Assembly (NCBI GenBank): GCA_946412355.1
Contig: CAMKGX010000006.1
Span: forward strand, 1 to 59,334
Length of the DNA: 59,334 nucleotides
DNA from: an uncultured Clostridia bacterium
Lineage (GTDB): Bacteria > Bacillota > Clostridia > Oscillospirales > Oscillospiraceae
Reading direction: 5' to 3'
The translations under genes were made by a program, and so were the position numbers. Below, piece after piece: positions 1 through 8,882 of this stretch. The stretch's first letter is position 1, and every line of letters starts with the position of its first letter. The notes below the pieces were generated by a model that saw nothing but the letters and a program-made list of their open reading frames with translations, was not told the origin of the DNA and did no database searches.

Positions 1-670
1 TGCCGATTTCATAGCCGCAGCGATAGAGCAGCAGCGTCGTCAACAGACGCGACATTCTGCCGTTTCCGTCAATAAACGGATGAATGCAGAGGAAGTCGTG
101 GATAAAGCACGGGATGATCAGCAGCGGGTCCACTTTACCTTCACCGACAGCAAAGTTGAACGCATCGCACAGCTCGCGCATCGCCTCCGGCGTTTCATAC
201 GGTGCCAATGGCGTGAACAACGCATAGGTCCTTCCATCTGCCGTTGTTGCGCTGATATAGTTCTGTACGTTCTTGAAGGAACCACCGAAGGCGCTGTCGG
301 TATGGCTGAACATGATCTTATGAAGCTGTAGGATATAGTTGGGCGTCAGCGGAATATACTCGAAATTCTCATGCACCGTGTTCAGCGCGTCGCGGTAGCC
401 TGCGATCTCTTTCTCGTCGCGGGTGCGCGGCGTTGTCTTCTCGCTCATGAGCTGCCGCAGGCGCGTATCTGTCGTGCGGATTCCCTCGATCTCGTTGGAG
501 GATTCCGTACTCTGGATCTTTGCGATCTCGATCAGCTTTTCCACGTCGGCAAGTTTTTGCCGCAGGTATAGCACCTGCTTTCCCTTCAGCTCATGGATCT
601 GGGAAAGGTAACCTACAATTCCATTATCCCATGCCTTTTCTTTCAGAAAACTATAATCAAATCTCCGCAT
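1..670 (-). CDS. Fic family protein, 3' end outside the window
   Basis: At least 223 residues are visible; the C-terminus runs off the left edge. The core motif HPFIDGNGRMSRLL matches the Fic consensus HPFx(D/E)GNGRxxR, whose His is catalytic and whose GNGR part binds the nucleotide phosphates. Fic enzymes usually transfer AMP from ATP to protein side chains. Near residue 58 the stretch SNEIEG fits the inhibitory helix motif (S/T)xxxE(G/N), here N-terminal to the core, so the protein probably carries its own autoinhibitor. The start ATG at 670 follows the weak ribosome site GAGGGTGAG. The gene has its own promoter with a palindrome. The target cannot be told from sequence. The family call is firm, the substrate unknown. 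Confidence 0.9.
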   Translation of the reverse strand, partial: MRRFDYSFLKEKAWDNGIVGYLSQIHELKGKQVLYLRQKLADVEKLIEIAKIQSTESSNEIEGIRTTDTRLRQLMSEKTTPRTRDEKEIAGYRDALNTVHENFEYIPLTPNYILQLHKIMFSHTDSAFGGSFKNVQNYISATTADGRTYALFTPLAPYETPEAMRELCDAFNFAVGEGKVDPLLIIPCFIHDFLCIHPFIDGNGRMSRLLTTLLLYRCGYEIG

Positions 671-1121
671 TTTACTCACCCTCGTCTTTATTCTCGTCAA
701 TTATATAATATTTGGCGAGAATAATCAAGCCGTTGAGGTAATTATTCTTTCTACTGCCTTTGCGGTCTTTCACCGATTTCCGCCTTGAAAGGGCATCTTC
801 CATAACTTCGAGGTTAGAAGCGGTGCTTTTGTAACTACGTGTGAGGCGTGAGCTTCTGTGAAGCTATTTCTTATAAAGCCATACGTGAGATATGATATAG
901 TAAATTCCCAGAAATCACTTCACATTGGCTCATACCTAACAGCACTGCCGGCAAAATCAGAATAGTTTGTAATTCGTGGCTGGAAAGATTATCAACTGAA
1001 AGTCGAAACCTGTACACTATCTGAATGGCAAACCGTTTGCATTAGATATAAGATATACTATTATTGACGTCGGGTAGCATAGTTCATCTTTGAGCTCTAT
1101 GCTCAGAAAGGATGTAGTACT
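671..1121. other. A+T-rich intergenic region with gene debris
   Basis: No intact gene is seen. On the minus strand an open frame of about 57 codons runs from a stop near 880 to a TAA just before the Fic ATG. Its end (residues YLNGLIILAKYYIIDENKDEGE without a clear start) looks protein-like but has no convincing ribosome site and overlaps the Fic promoter, so it may be the tail of a decayed gene. Around 1077-1104 the arms AGCATAG and CTATGCT form a small hairpin ahead of the 40-codon frame at 1122. Nothing else is recognised. Confidence 0.4.
690..728 (-). promoter_or_regulatory. Promoter and palindromic operator of the Fic gene
   Basis: On the minus strand TTGATT (728-723) lies 17 bases from a perfect TATAAT (705-700), 30 bases before the Fic ATG. 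The arms ATTCTCG (690-696) and CGAGAAT (716-722) form a perfect 7-base inverted repeat flanking the -10 box. This is the layout of an operator for a repressor that blocks polymerase; the repressor is not identified. Confidence 0.65.
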
Positions 1122-1244
1122 ATGAGTGAAAAGCTCAAGGTCGCCCTGGCTTACATCGACAAAGCTCCGGCTATCCTTCGGAAACGATTATTTGTCATAC
1201 GCCGCGAAAGTGGAGCTCGATTTCTTGTGAAAGCGTTTCTTTAA
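1122..1244 (+). CDS. Possible 40-residue protein or gene remnant
   Basis: An ATG preceded at good spacing by AGAAAGGATG opens a 40-codon frame rich in Lys, Arg, Ala and Leu. It overlaps the end of the convergent 78-residue gene by 50 bases. The well-formed ribosome site with an abrupt end suggests the front of a longer gene truncated by rearrangement. I do not recognise the family, and it may not be expressed. Confidence 0.25.
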   Translation: MSEKLKVALAYIDKAPAILRKRLFVIRRESGARFLVKAFL

Positions 1245-1431
1245 CAAGCTCCAGATCGTGCTTCATGGCTCGCTTGTCCTGCTCACTGTAATTGCTGTTA
1301 TCAACGCAGTTTTCGCAAAACTTGTGAAGAAGTTCATTCCCGTGTTTCGCTTCTTCATATCCTGTGTTCAACATTAAGCCCATTTGGATTGCAGCTATGT
1401 AGCTGTTTTTCAGATTCAGATAATCAATCAT
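1195..1431 (-). CDS. Small hypothetical protein trailing hsdS
   Basis: Encodes 78 residues, largely helical in composition, with two Cys (residues 39 and 42, CENC) and an acidic C-terminal half. The ribosome site GAGG overlaps the hsdS stop codon and sits 8 bases before the ATG, so it is translated as the last gene of the restriction-modification operon. No motif or family is recognised. Small trailing genes in type I loci can be restriction modulators or passengers; nothing here decides between them. Confidence 0.6.
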   Translation of the reverse strand: MIDYLNLKNSYIAAIQMGLMLNTGYEEAKHGNELLHKFCENCVDNSNYSEQDKRAMKHDLELVKETLSQEIELHFRGV

Positions 1432-1440
1432 TCTTCTACC

Positions 1441-2925
1441 TCATTTCAATTCATCGCACACAGCGAGGAGTTCGTTTACACGGTCAACGATGCGTTGCTG
1501 CTCGGCAAGGGGCGGTAGTGGTATGACAAAGTTTTCAACTTTTGTTGCGCTCAATCCTGGCTTATCTCCTATCTGCTTTGAAAACATTTGGTTTAGTACA
1601 ATTGGAGCGCAAAGGCATAAGTGCAGATAATGACGCAGTGATTTTTTAACTAATCGAATAATCAGAACATGCTGATTTACATTGGCAATATCAAAATCAT
1701 CTGGGACCAAAGCATTCCTGCCAATCGACCCACCAGTAATGTTCATAAGAATATCCTGCGCTTGAACGATGCTTCCTGCTTTTTGATTATTGGTTTTTTC
1801 GTCAATGAAAGCGACTCCTTCCAGATGTAGCCCATCATCGTGGACATTCTGTTCCCGTAAGAATTTAATCCCATGTGGAACGTAAACTGCAGCTCCACCA
1901 GTAGGAGTACTGCCTGCGCCGACTTTTTGACAAAGCCACCCCAGTTTTGCCCAAGACCAGTTTTCAGGAAGATCAAAAGTTAGCTCGTCCTCATCTATCG
2001 TTTCTGTCGCTTGACTCTTTTTCGCTTTTTTGCCTTTTTGCATCTGTTGGCGTTCGGCGCGGATGCGTTTCAAGAGTTCGGAGGCGGGCTCGTCGGCGGG
2101 ATCGCGCTCGGTAAGCTTTCCCTGAATCGCCTGCTGCAGAATGGATTTGCGGAGCTTGTCCGGGAACTCGGCGTTCAGCGCGGTCAGCCGTTCTTCCGCT
2201 TTTCCGTATTTCTCCACCAGCGGCATCAGTTCTTCGATTTTTGCAACAATACGCTGCTGTTCAGCAAGCGGAGGGAGCGGCATCATCAGATTGCTCAGTG
2301 ACGTTGCATTGAGCGTTCTTCCCTTTATTGCGTTTTTAGAATCTCCGCCATTTGCCACCAATGGCAGAACCTTAAAGAGGTAATCCTTCAAGGTGGCATC
2401 ATCAAGAAAGGGGAAAATGCTAATAATAGCTTCGTTATGGACAGCATCAACGCCCAATACCGAAATCTTGCCAATCGTGAGTTTGAAACTCATTATCATT
2501 GTGCCTGCGGGACTCATTTTTCCTAAAAAGCAGTCTGACAATGCAGTTTTAGTGATCTTTTCTTTTGTTTCAACGGTAATGCCGTCAGCAACCATATCTG
2601 CAATTGACACCCATGTGCATTCACCGTTGTTCCAGTATTCTGCGGTATGACGTTCTGGAGTTTTTCCAGAGTAAAAGGTAACAATATCTGCGAACTTAAC
2701 CCAACACCATGTATCCGGGATATCATACGGGATATCATCTTCGGCAATTGGTGAAGGGGTATGTTTTTTGTCTATACTTACTAATCCTTCTTTTATTAGC
2801 CGCTCTTTCTCCGCCTTGATCCGTTTCAGTAACTCTGATGCCGGTTCGCCGTTCATATTCTGCGGCACCAGCTTTCCCTGTACAGCCAACTGTAGAATGG
2901 CGTTTTTCAAATCCTGCGCTGTCAT
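1441..2925 (-). CDS. hsdS: Type I restriction-modification specificity subunit HsdS
   Basis: A 494-residue DNA-recognition subunit, the normal length for a two-TRD HsdS. The two halves share conserved regions: ILQLAVQGKL and PASELLKRIKAE near the start, ILQQAIQGKL and PASELLKRIRAE in the middle, and PLPPLAEQQRIV after each variable target-recognition domain (about residues 50-205 and 320-465). These conserved helices set the spacing between the two half-sites of a bipartite target. HsdS binds HsdM to form the methylase and recruits HsdR. The start overlaps the hsdM stop by 4 bases. Only one hsdS is present and no invertase is nearby, so phase variation by inversion is not supported. The recognition sequence cannot be read from the protein. 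Confidence 0.97.
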   Translation of the reverse strand: MTAQDLKNAILQLAVQGKLVPQNMNGEPASELLKRIKAEKERLIKEGLVSIDKKHTPSPIAEDDIPYDIPDTWCWVKFADIVTFYSGKTPERHTAEYWNNGECTWVSIADMVADGITVETKEKITKTALSDCFLGKMSPAGTMIMSFKLTIGKISVLGVDAVHNEAIISIFPFLDDATLKDYLFKVLPLVANGGDSKNAIKGRTLNATSLSNLMMPLPPLAEQQRIVAKIEELMPLVEKYGKAEERLTALNAEFPDKLRKSILQQAIQGKLTERDPADEPASELLKRIRAERQQMQKGKKAKKSQATETIDEDELTFDLPENWSWAKLGWLCQKVGAGSTPTGGAAVYVPHGIKFLREQNVHDDGLHLEGVAFIDEKTNNQKAGSIVQAQDILMNITGGSIGRNALVPDDFDIANVNQHVLIIRLVKKSLRHYLHLCLCAPIVLNQMFSKQIGDKPGLSATKVENFVIPLPPLAEQQRIVDRVNELLAVCDELK

Positions 2926-4382
2926 GCGTTGCCCTCCAGTTTTGCCGTAATGTCGGCAAGAATACGGTCGATACTGGCATTCAGCTCGGTGCGCTCCGCC
3001 TGATAGCGGGCAATCAGATCACCCGGCTCCAAAATTTCTTCTTCCTCGTGCGGAAACGGGCAGCATTTATCAAAATCATAGTTCAGATCGCGCAGCTCTT
3101 CCACGGTATAAAAGCGCGCCTTATCGAACCCGTCCACAACGATGGGCTGCTTATCCGCCCACCATTCCCGCACGGGATCGAAATGATGATCCTGCATCGG
3201 CTTTGTCTTGGTAAAGCTCTTGACGCCCTCCGGGTAATCCAGCCGGTAGAACCACACGCCGCGGCTGGTGATACCCTTTTGGAAGAACAGCAGATTCGTG
3301 TTGACGCTGGCGTAGGGCTTGAAGACCTGCGGCAGACGAATGATCGTATGCAGGCCGTATTCTTTGAGCAGTTTTTCTTTGATGGTCTTTTTCACTTTAC
3401 TGTCAGGCTCAGTCCCAAACATGAAACCGTCCGGCAGCACCACACCGCAGCGCCCACGGTCCTTCAGCAGATTCATTATGAGCGCCATGAACAAGTCCGC
3501 TGTCTCGCTGGTCTGGAACTCTCCGGGAAAATTTTGCTTGACCGCCGCATCCTCCGCGCCGCCGAAGGGCGGATTGGTGACGATCACGTCCACACGGTCT
3601 TTGGCGGAATAGTCAGAAAGCGGGCGGTTGAGAGAATTCTGATGACGGATGCGCGGCACTTCAATATCATGCAGGATCAAATTGGTCATGGCCAGCAGAT
3701 AGGGTAAAGGCTTCTTCTCCCAGCCGTTGATGGAGGTTTGCAGCTTTTCCAGTTCCTCCGTCGTGGTTACGCTGCCGATATGCGCAATGGTGCTGGTGAG
3801 GAAACCGCCCGTTCCGCAGGCGGGATCCAGCACCGTTTCGCCCAGCTTTGGGTTCACCATCTCCACGATGAAATTCGTCACAGGGCGCGGGGTATAGAAC
3901 TCGCCCGCGCGGCCGGCGCTCTGCAGGTCTTTGAGCATACCCTCATACAGATCGTTGAAAGTGTGCTTCTGTGTGGCATCGATGAAATCCACCTTTTCGT
4001 TGATCCGGTTGATGAGCTGACGCAAATAAACGCCGGATTTCATGTAGTTGTTGATGTCCTCGAACACGTTGCGGACGACGAATTTACGCATATCGCCGTC
4101 GGAGGTGTCGAGCCGTTTCAGCTTGGTAAACAGCTTGTCTACGAAGGCGATCAGCGCGTCACCGGTAATGCCTTCCTTGTCCGCAGCCCAGTCGCGCCAA
4201 CGCAGTCCCTCTGGGATCACACCGTGGTAATCGGGACGGAACTCCCATTCCATCTCCTTCGCATCAAAAGCTTTCAGGAACAGCAGCCATGTGATCTGCT
4301 CAATATACTGCGCGTCGCCGTTCAGACCGGCGTCCTTGCGCATGATGTCTTCCAGCGATTTTATCAGTGCGGACATTGCCAT
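2922..4382 (-). CDS. hsdM: Type I restriction-modification N6-adenine methylase HsdM
   Basis: A 486-residue methyltransferase subunit. It has an N-terminal helical HsdM domain (about 1-140), then the Rossmann-like methylase with the SAM-binding motif DPACGTGGF (186-194) and the catalytic motif NPPF of adenine-N6 methylases. It methylates adenine in the HsdS target and protects host DNA. The ribosome site AAGGAGA lies 7 bases before the ATG and begins inside the hsdR stop codon (GCGTAAGGAG), so the gene is translated right after hsdR. An ATG two codons downstream is a possible alternative start. Confidence 0.97.
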   Translation of the reverse strand: MAMSALIKSLEDIMRKDAGLNGDAQYIEQITWLLFLKAFDAKEMEWEFRPDYHGVIPEGLRWRDWAADKEGITGDALIAFVDKLFTKLKRLDTSDGDMRKFVVRNVFEDINNYMKSGVYLRQLINRINEKVDFIDATQKHTFNDLYEGMLKDLQSAGRAGEFYTPRPVTNFIVEMVNPKLGETVLDPACGTGGFLTSTIAHIGSVTTTEELEKLQTSINGWEKKPLPYLLAMTNLILHDIEVPRIRHQNSLNRPLSDYSAKDRVDVIVTNPPFGGAEDAAVKQNFPGEFQTSETADLFMALIMNLLKDRGRCGVVLPDGFMFGTEPDSKVKKTIKEKLLKEYGLHTIIRLPQVFKPYASVNTNLLFFQKGITSRGVWFYRLDYPEGVKSFTKTKPMQDHHFDPVREWWADKQPIVVDGFDKARFYTVEELRDLNYDFDKCCPFPHEEEEILEPGDLIARYQAERTELNASIDRILADITAKLEGNA

Positions 4383-4394
4383 AACGTTTTCTCC

Positions 4395-6710
4395 TTACGC
4401 GGCGTAGATCGCCGACTCCAATTCTTTGATCGCTTCGCGGTATTTTGCAATGCCGCCGAAGATCGTGTTGATGATATAGACCTGCGTACCGTACTTTTTG
4501 AGGGGATCGACCTTCAGAACGTCAACATTCTCCAAATCGGTCAAGCCGCTGTCAGCATACTTTGTCAGCAGCGCGTCGAGAATCTCGGCAGCCTTTTCCC
4601 CGTATTTGGTGAAATAGTTCCGCTTACGGACATGCTCTACCCGCTCTTTCCTCGTCAGCGGGGGCTGGTCGAACACGATATGCAGAATCAAATCAAACGG
4701 GTCAAGGTCTTTTCCAATCTCATCGCAGAGATCGTCGAAGAACACGCCGCGCTTTTCCAGTTCCTCTACGACCGCCTGCTTTCTATCTGCGTCGTTCCAT
4801 GCGGAAAGGAACTCGTCCAGTGAAGCATACTGATTTCGGACATTGCGCTTGGTGTAGTCAATCAAGCTCTCCGTGATGAGATTCCCGTTTTTATCGAGAT
4901 ACTGAACATGCTTCTGCGAGACTGTGACCGGTGTACCGCCAAGCACGTATTTCGGTTTTTTCTCTCCACCGGGAGGTGTCACCTTCGGCGGTGTTTCCGG
5001 GCCGGGACCGGGTTTGTGCGGTTCATAATCATCCTGCTGTTCAATGGGGCCATCGAAGTCCGGATCGTGGAACAGGCGCGTGACATCACGAAAATCGAAA
5101 ATCGTGAAATACAGTTTTCCGAGATCCTCGCGTACGCGGGTGCCGCGCCCGATGATCTGCTTAAATTCGGTCATGGAACGGATATTGGAATCCAAAACGA
5201 TGTATTTCACCGTCTGAACATCGACACCGGTGGAAAGGAGCTTGGACGTCGTGACGAGTACAGGATACTGGCTTTCCACGTTGCGGAAATTATCAAGCTG
5301 CTTCACGCCCTCTTCATCGTTGGCGGTGATCCGCATCACATAACGGTCGTCCACGGCGCACATATCGGCATTCTCGTTGATCAGCGCACGGCGCATACGG
5401 TCGGCATGCTCTTGATCTACGCAGAAGAAGATGGTTTTGTCCATCCGGCAATCGTGCTTTTTCAGGTAATCAGAAACCGTTTTTGCAACGAGTTTGGTGC
5501 GCCGTTCCAGTACGAGGTTTTTGTCAAAGTCGGTAGTATTATAGACGCGGTTGTCAATGACCTCGCCGTTATCATCGAGCTGCCCCTCATAGGGGACAAA
5601 GCCCTCGATATCGCGGTCGAAGAACACGCGGATCACGCGATAGGGGGCAAGGAAGCCGTCGTCAATACCCTGTTTCAGAGAATATGTATAAATCGGCTCA
5701 CCGAAGTAATCAATGTTGGAAACGGTATTCGTCTCTTTCGGAGTGGCAGTAAGGCCAATCTGCGTTGCGGAGGTGAAGTACTCCAGAACCTCACGCCACT
5801 GGCTGTCCGCTTTTGCGCTGCCGCGGTGGCACTCGTCAACGACGATCAGATCAAAGAAGCCGGGGCTGAACTGCTCGAACAAGCTGTTTGCATCGTCATC
5901 CTCGCCCGTAAGCCCCTGATAGAGCGCAAGGTAAATCTCATGGGCAGTGTCGAAGTTCTGCTTTGTCACCCACGTCATTTTGTCTTTGAACGGCGCAAAA
6001 TCGTTGGTGAACGTCTGCGAGATCAGCGCAGTACGATCGGCAAGGAACAGAATGCGTTTTTTGATGCCTGCTTTCCACAGACGCCAGATGATCTGGAACG
6101 CAGTGTACGTCTTGCCGGTACCGGTTGCCATAACCAGTAGAATGCGGCTTTCACCGTTTGCAATCGCTTCCACTGTTTTGTTGATGGCGTTCATCTGGTA
6201 ATAGCGCGGCTGCTTATCGGGATTGTCGGAATAATACGGCTCGTCGATGATCTTGTCCTGCGCGGGTTTTACGTGTGCCTGCTCATGGTACATCTGCCAC
6301 AGTGTTTCAGGCGATGGAAATTCATCCAGCGACAGCGTTACCTCAACGTCGCCTTCGGTGATGAATTTGTTGTGAAAAAGAAAACCATCGCCGTTGGAGG
6401 AGAAGACGAACGGAACGTCCATCATTTTGGCATAGTTTAGTGCCTGCTGCATGCCATCACCAATAGTATGATTGTTATCTTTTGCCTCGACAATCGCAAT
6501 GGGCTTATTGGGCTTGTAGAAGAGAACGTAATCCGCTTTCAGCGGTTTTTCTCGCTTGCAGGTCTTGCCCCGAGCGATAATGCGCCCCTTTGTAATCGGA
6601 TATTCTTCCCGCATCTGAGAAAAGGAACTCCAGCCAGCCTTGACAATGGCGGGCGTAATGTATTTTGTGCGGATGTCGGCTTCGGACAATTCTTTCTTGT
6701 TGAATTCCAT
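4395..6710 (-). CDS. hsdR: Type I restriction endonuclease subunit HsdR
   Basis: A 771-residue translocase-nuclease. The nuclease site is D60 and E75-A-K77 (LKADYVLFY then AIVEAKD), a PD-(D/E)xK pattern. The helicase motor has Walker A MATGTGKT at 194-201, a DECH Walker B, motif III GLTATP, and motif VI near IIGRGTRVRED, followed by the EcoEI-type C-terminal domain. It pulls DNA past the bound complex using ATP and cuts unmethylated DNA away from the site. I chose the ATG at 6710 because GGAGGGAGAAA precedes it and the family begins there; an upstream in-frame ATG at 6779 has no ribosome site. First gene of the hsdR-hsdM-hsdS operon. Confidence 0.96.
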   Translation of the reverse strand: MEFNKKELSEADIRTKYITPAIVKAGWSSFSQMREEYPITKGRIIARGKTCKREKPLKADYVLFYKPNKPIAIVEAKDNNHTIGDGMQQALNYAKMMDVPFVFSSNGDGFLFHNKFITEGDVEVTLSLDEFPSPETLWQMYHEQAHVKPAQDKIIDEPYYSDNPDKQPRYYQMNAINKTVEAIANGESRILLVMATGTGKTYTAFQIIWRLWKAGIKKRILFLADRTALISQTFTNDFAPFKDKMTWVTKQNFDTAHEIYLALYQGLTGEDDDANSLFEQFSPGFFDLIVVDECHRGSAKADSQWREVLEYFTSATQIGLTATPKETNTVSNIDYFGEPIYTYSLKQGIDDGFLAPYRVIRVFFDRDIEGFVPYEGQLDDNGEVIDNRVYNTTDFDKNLVLERRTKLVAKTVSDYLKKHDCRMDKTIFFCVDQEHADRMRRALINENADMCAVDDRYVMRITANDEEGVKQLDNFRNVESQYPVLVTTSKLLSTGVDVQTVKYIVLDSNIRSMTEFKQIIGRGTRVREDLGKLYFTIFDFRDVTRLFHDPDFDGPIEQQDDYEPHKPGPGPETPPKVTPPGGEKKPKYVLGGTPVTVSQKHVQYLDKNGNLITESLIDYTKRNVRNQYASLDEFLSAWNDADRKQAVVEELEKRGVFFDDLCDEIGKDLDPFDLILHIVFDQPPLTRKERVEHVRKRNYFTKYGEKAAEILDALLTKYADSGLTDLENVDVLKVDPLKKYGTQVYIINTIFGGIAKYREAIKELESAIYAA

Positions 6711-6910
6711 TTTCTCCCTCCAGCGATTTAATAACCGTTCAAAAGCTATATAGTATGGCCAATTCAGCTTTACGAGCATCTACAAACATCGCTCCAGCCG
6801 ATCTTAACCAGATCCCCCAATTTGAGCAATCACCAATCAGCATTTCCGGCGTTTGTCCGGCGGCTTTTTGATTTTCAGCAGGCAGTCTGGTCAAATCTCC
6901 GTGCTTTTGT

Positions 6911-7483
6911 TCAGAACACCAGAGCAACTATTCGGCATTTATTGATTGTCTCATCTCCGTAAACATTCTGCCAATCATGGATCTGCCAATGCACGTGCTC
7001 CAGGATCTCTTTGAAATGCACGAACCAGCCCATGGGATCGTCCCACTCGTAGTACTGATAGAGCTGCTTGCCCACATCGTCCAACTTTGCATATTCTTCC
7101 GGCGTGATCGATTCATAGAGATCCTCAACATCGCCGGATTCATAGGCAAACACTGCGTCTTTTAGCACGATTCCGTGATACTCGTGGGCTTGTCCCAACG
7201 GCATGCAGCTTCGCATGGCGTCGACTTCGGCGGACAGGATTCTTACGAACTCATCGTCCCGGCAACTCTCATAGCGCCCTTGCAATTCAGCTGACAGATC
7301 TTCGAATCGCAGCCTCCCGCCGATCTCCTCGATCTTGTCTGCGGTCTGACCGAAATAGCTCCTTGACCCGCTCTCATACGTCATCGCAAGGCGCCGCTTC
7401 CCGTCCATATCAAAGCCGGGATTGATGCAAATCCATTTATCGTCGATATAGGCTTCAGTATATAAGAAATAGCTTGTTGACAT
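6911..7483 (-). CDS. Hypothetical protein after the XRE regulator
   Basis: A 190-residue acidic soluble protein with many aromatic residues, no signal peptide and no membrane segment. AGGAG lies just before the ATG. It follows the small XRE regulator by 33 bases on the same strand, so the two are probably one transcript. The 200-base gap to hsdR holds no clear gene. I do not recognise the family; such proteins are common in mobile islands of Clostridia. It could be the partner of the regulator, but nothing shows a toxin or antitoxin fold. Confidence 0.6.
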   Translation of the reverse strand: MSTSYFLYTEAYIDDKWICINPGFDMDGKRRLAMTYESGSRSYFGQTADKIEEIGGRLRFEDLSAELQGRYESCRDDEFVRILSAEVDAMRSCMPLGQAHEYHGIVLKDAVFAYESGDVEDLYESITPEEYAKLDDVGKQLYQYYEWDDPMGWFVHFKEILEHVHWQIHDWQNVYGDETINKCRIVALVF

Positions 7484-7516
7484 GGCTCCTTGTCCCTCCT
7501 GGTTTCCGACTCGGCA

Positions 7517-7732
7517 TCAAGCTTGATGATCCGGGACGATTTCGACGATGTCGTCCATCGTGCAGCCCAAAGCGGTGCAGATCTTGACCAGCACTTCACT
7601 GGAAACGACAGCGCCGTCTTTTCCCATTTTCGTAATGGTGGCTATGCTTACGCCCGCCGCTTCTGCTAATTCCTTTTTCTTCATTTCCCGGTCGATCAAC
7701 AGCTTGAAGAGCTTTTTATAACTTGCGGCCAT
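7517..7732 (-). CDS. XRE-family helix-turn-helix regulator
   Basis: A 71-residue Cro/CI-type DNA-binding protein. The helix-turn-helix covers about residues 18-40 (KKKELAEAAGVSIATITKM), followed by the usual last two helices with LVKICTALGCTMDDIVE. It is just one HTH_3 domain with no sensor. The ATG at 7732 is chosen because GGGGTGA lies 6 bases upstream; an in-frame GTG at 7741 lies inside that site. A strong promoter precedes it. Likely a local repressor of itself and the 190-residue gene downstream. Confidence 0.88.
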   Translation of the reverse strand: MAASYKKLFKLLIDREMKKKELAEAAGVSIATITKMGKDGAVVSSEVLVKICTALGCTMDDIVEIVPDHQA

Positions 7733-7764
7733 TGGCTTCACCCCTGCAATATATATGATTTAGT

Positions 7765-7792
7765 ATTATACCACGCTTTCCGCAATTCTCAA
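7765..7792 (-). promoter_or_regulatory. Promoter of the XRE regulator
   Basis: TTGAGA (7792-7787), a 16-base spacer and a perfect TATAAT (7770-7765) on the minus strand, 33 bases before the chosen ATG. Confidence 0.65.
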
Positions 7793-7942
7793 CCGTATTC
7801 AGCAAAAATACTGCGATTTCATTATTTTTCGTTTTACTGTTTAGAGCAGTGAGAACGAGTCCATTATGGTGCTGCCCGCACGCCCCATTTCTTTGTCTAC
7901 TGCAGCTCAAAAAATGACCCGTCTGCACCTCCCTTTCCGCTG

Positions 7943-7971
7943 TTGACTTCTTCCAAATAGGCCATTAAACT
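7943..7971 (+). promoter_or_regulatory. Candidate promoter for the DUF6508/GIY-YIG gene
   Basis: TTGACT (7943-7948), a 17-base spacer and TAAACT (7966-7971), 32 bases before the ATG at 8004. The -10 box is only a fair match. Confidence 0.4.
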
Positions 7972-8003
7972 TATAGCAGGATCTGAAAGGCGGTGAGGCT
8001 TTC

Positions 8004-8846
8004 ATGGGCACAAAAGATTTCTTGAGAAACGCCGTCTCCTTGCTGGAGCGGATAGATAATTCCCCCGAATTAAAAAGCTGGTGTAGACATTATTCCGTAT
8101 ATGCCCCTCCACAGGATCATCCTCTTCTGGAAGCGGAGCTTTTGTCTTTTATGGATCAGGCTTTTCGTGAAAGCCTTGTTATCGTGAATTACGGGCAGGT
8201 TATTGAGAAGTGGGAACTGCATGATCAAGACATTGCATCCGTCAGTCCAGAATGGTTATCTGTACAGCCATATATTTGCGTTTTGGCCAGTATCGCATGG
8301 CACTTCCGAAGGGATCATTTTCAAAACGGTGCGTTGATCAGTGAAAGCATCGCAAGCGGTGCACTCTTGCGTCTCTTCCGGCGGTTAAATGAACTCTGTA
8401 TCTGGCCATCCGCTGCCACGACGCTGCAAACGCTGTATTGCGAAGATTGTCAAAGCATCCCAAACGATTCCGGCGTATATCAGATTCTTGTCCCATCTGG
8501 CATGTCTATTCGCTTTACAGAGCAGCAATACAACCATTTTGCGCCGCTTTATACAGCTGAAAAGCTGGCGGATAAGTACGCACAATGCACTGATAAGGAG
8601 ATTCTCTATATCGGCAAAGCAGCAGGCCGAAACGGATTGCGTCAGCGGCTGCGCCAATATATGAAATACGGCTGGGGCAACGGAAAGAACCATCGTGGCG
8701 GCCGCGGGATCTGGCAGGTAGAAGATGCGGGCATGCTTCTTCTGACATACGAAATATGTGATAACGCCTCCGAAAAAGAACGGCAGTTGATTGAGGCTTA
8801 TAAGAAAAAGAACAATTGCTTCCCAGTGGCAAACTGGAGGAAATAA
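8004..8846 (+). CDS. DUF6508 protein with GIY-YIG-like nuclease domain
   Basis: A 280-residue fusion. Residues about 60-130 match DUF6508: VNYGQVIEKW, then a helix pair ending RDHFQNGALISESIASGALL and RLFRRL. Residues about 160-275 look like a GIY-YIG domain: SGVYQI stands for GIY, EILYIGKA for YIG, followed by NGLRQRLRQYMKYG with the usual Arg, and a late Glu in EKERQLIEAYKK that fits the metal-binding position. GIY-YIG enzymes cut one DNA strand with one metal. The ATG follows AAAGGCGGTGAGG. It is followed after 36 bases by a glycosylase-like gene on the same strand. Domain calls rest on motif reading; activity is inferred. Confidence 0.7.
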   Translation: MGTKDFLRNAVSLLERIDNSPELKSWCRHYSVYAPPQDHPLLEAELLSFMDQAFRESLVIVNYGQVIEKWELHDQDIASVSPEWLSVQPYICVLASIAWHFRRDHFQNGALISESIASGALLRLFRRLNELCIWPSAATTLQTLYCEDCQSIPNDSGVYQILVPSGMSIRFTEQQYNHFAPLYTAEKLADKYAQCTDKEILYIGKAAGRNGLRQRLRQYMKYGWGNGKNHRGGRGIWQVEDAGMLLLTYEICDNASEKERQLIEAYKKKNNCFPVANWRK

Positions 8847-8882
8847 TGTTTGCCAATCAAGCAGAGAGGAGGCCGCATCTAT

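Noticed and set aside
1441-2925. Phase-variable hsdS with inverted partial copies
   Set aside because: Only one hsdS is present; the internal repeats are the normal conserved regions, and there is no recombinase gene in the window.
3738-4823. A 361-codon plus-strand frame across hsdM and hsdR
   Set aside because: Antisense to two genes with complete catalytic motifs; no start signal or recognisable protein.
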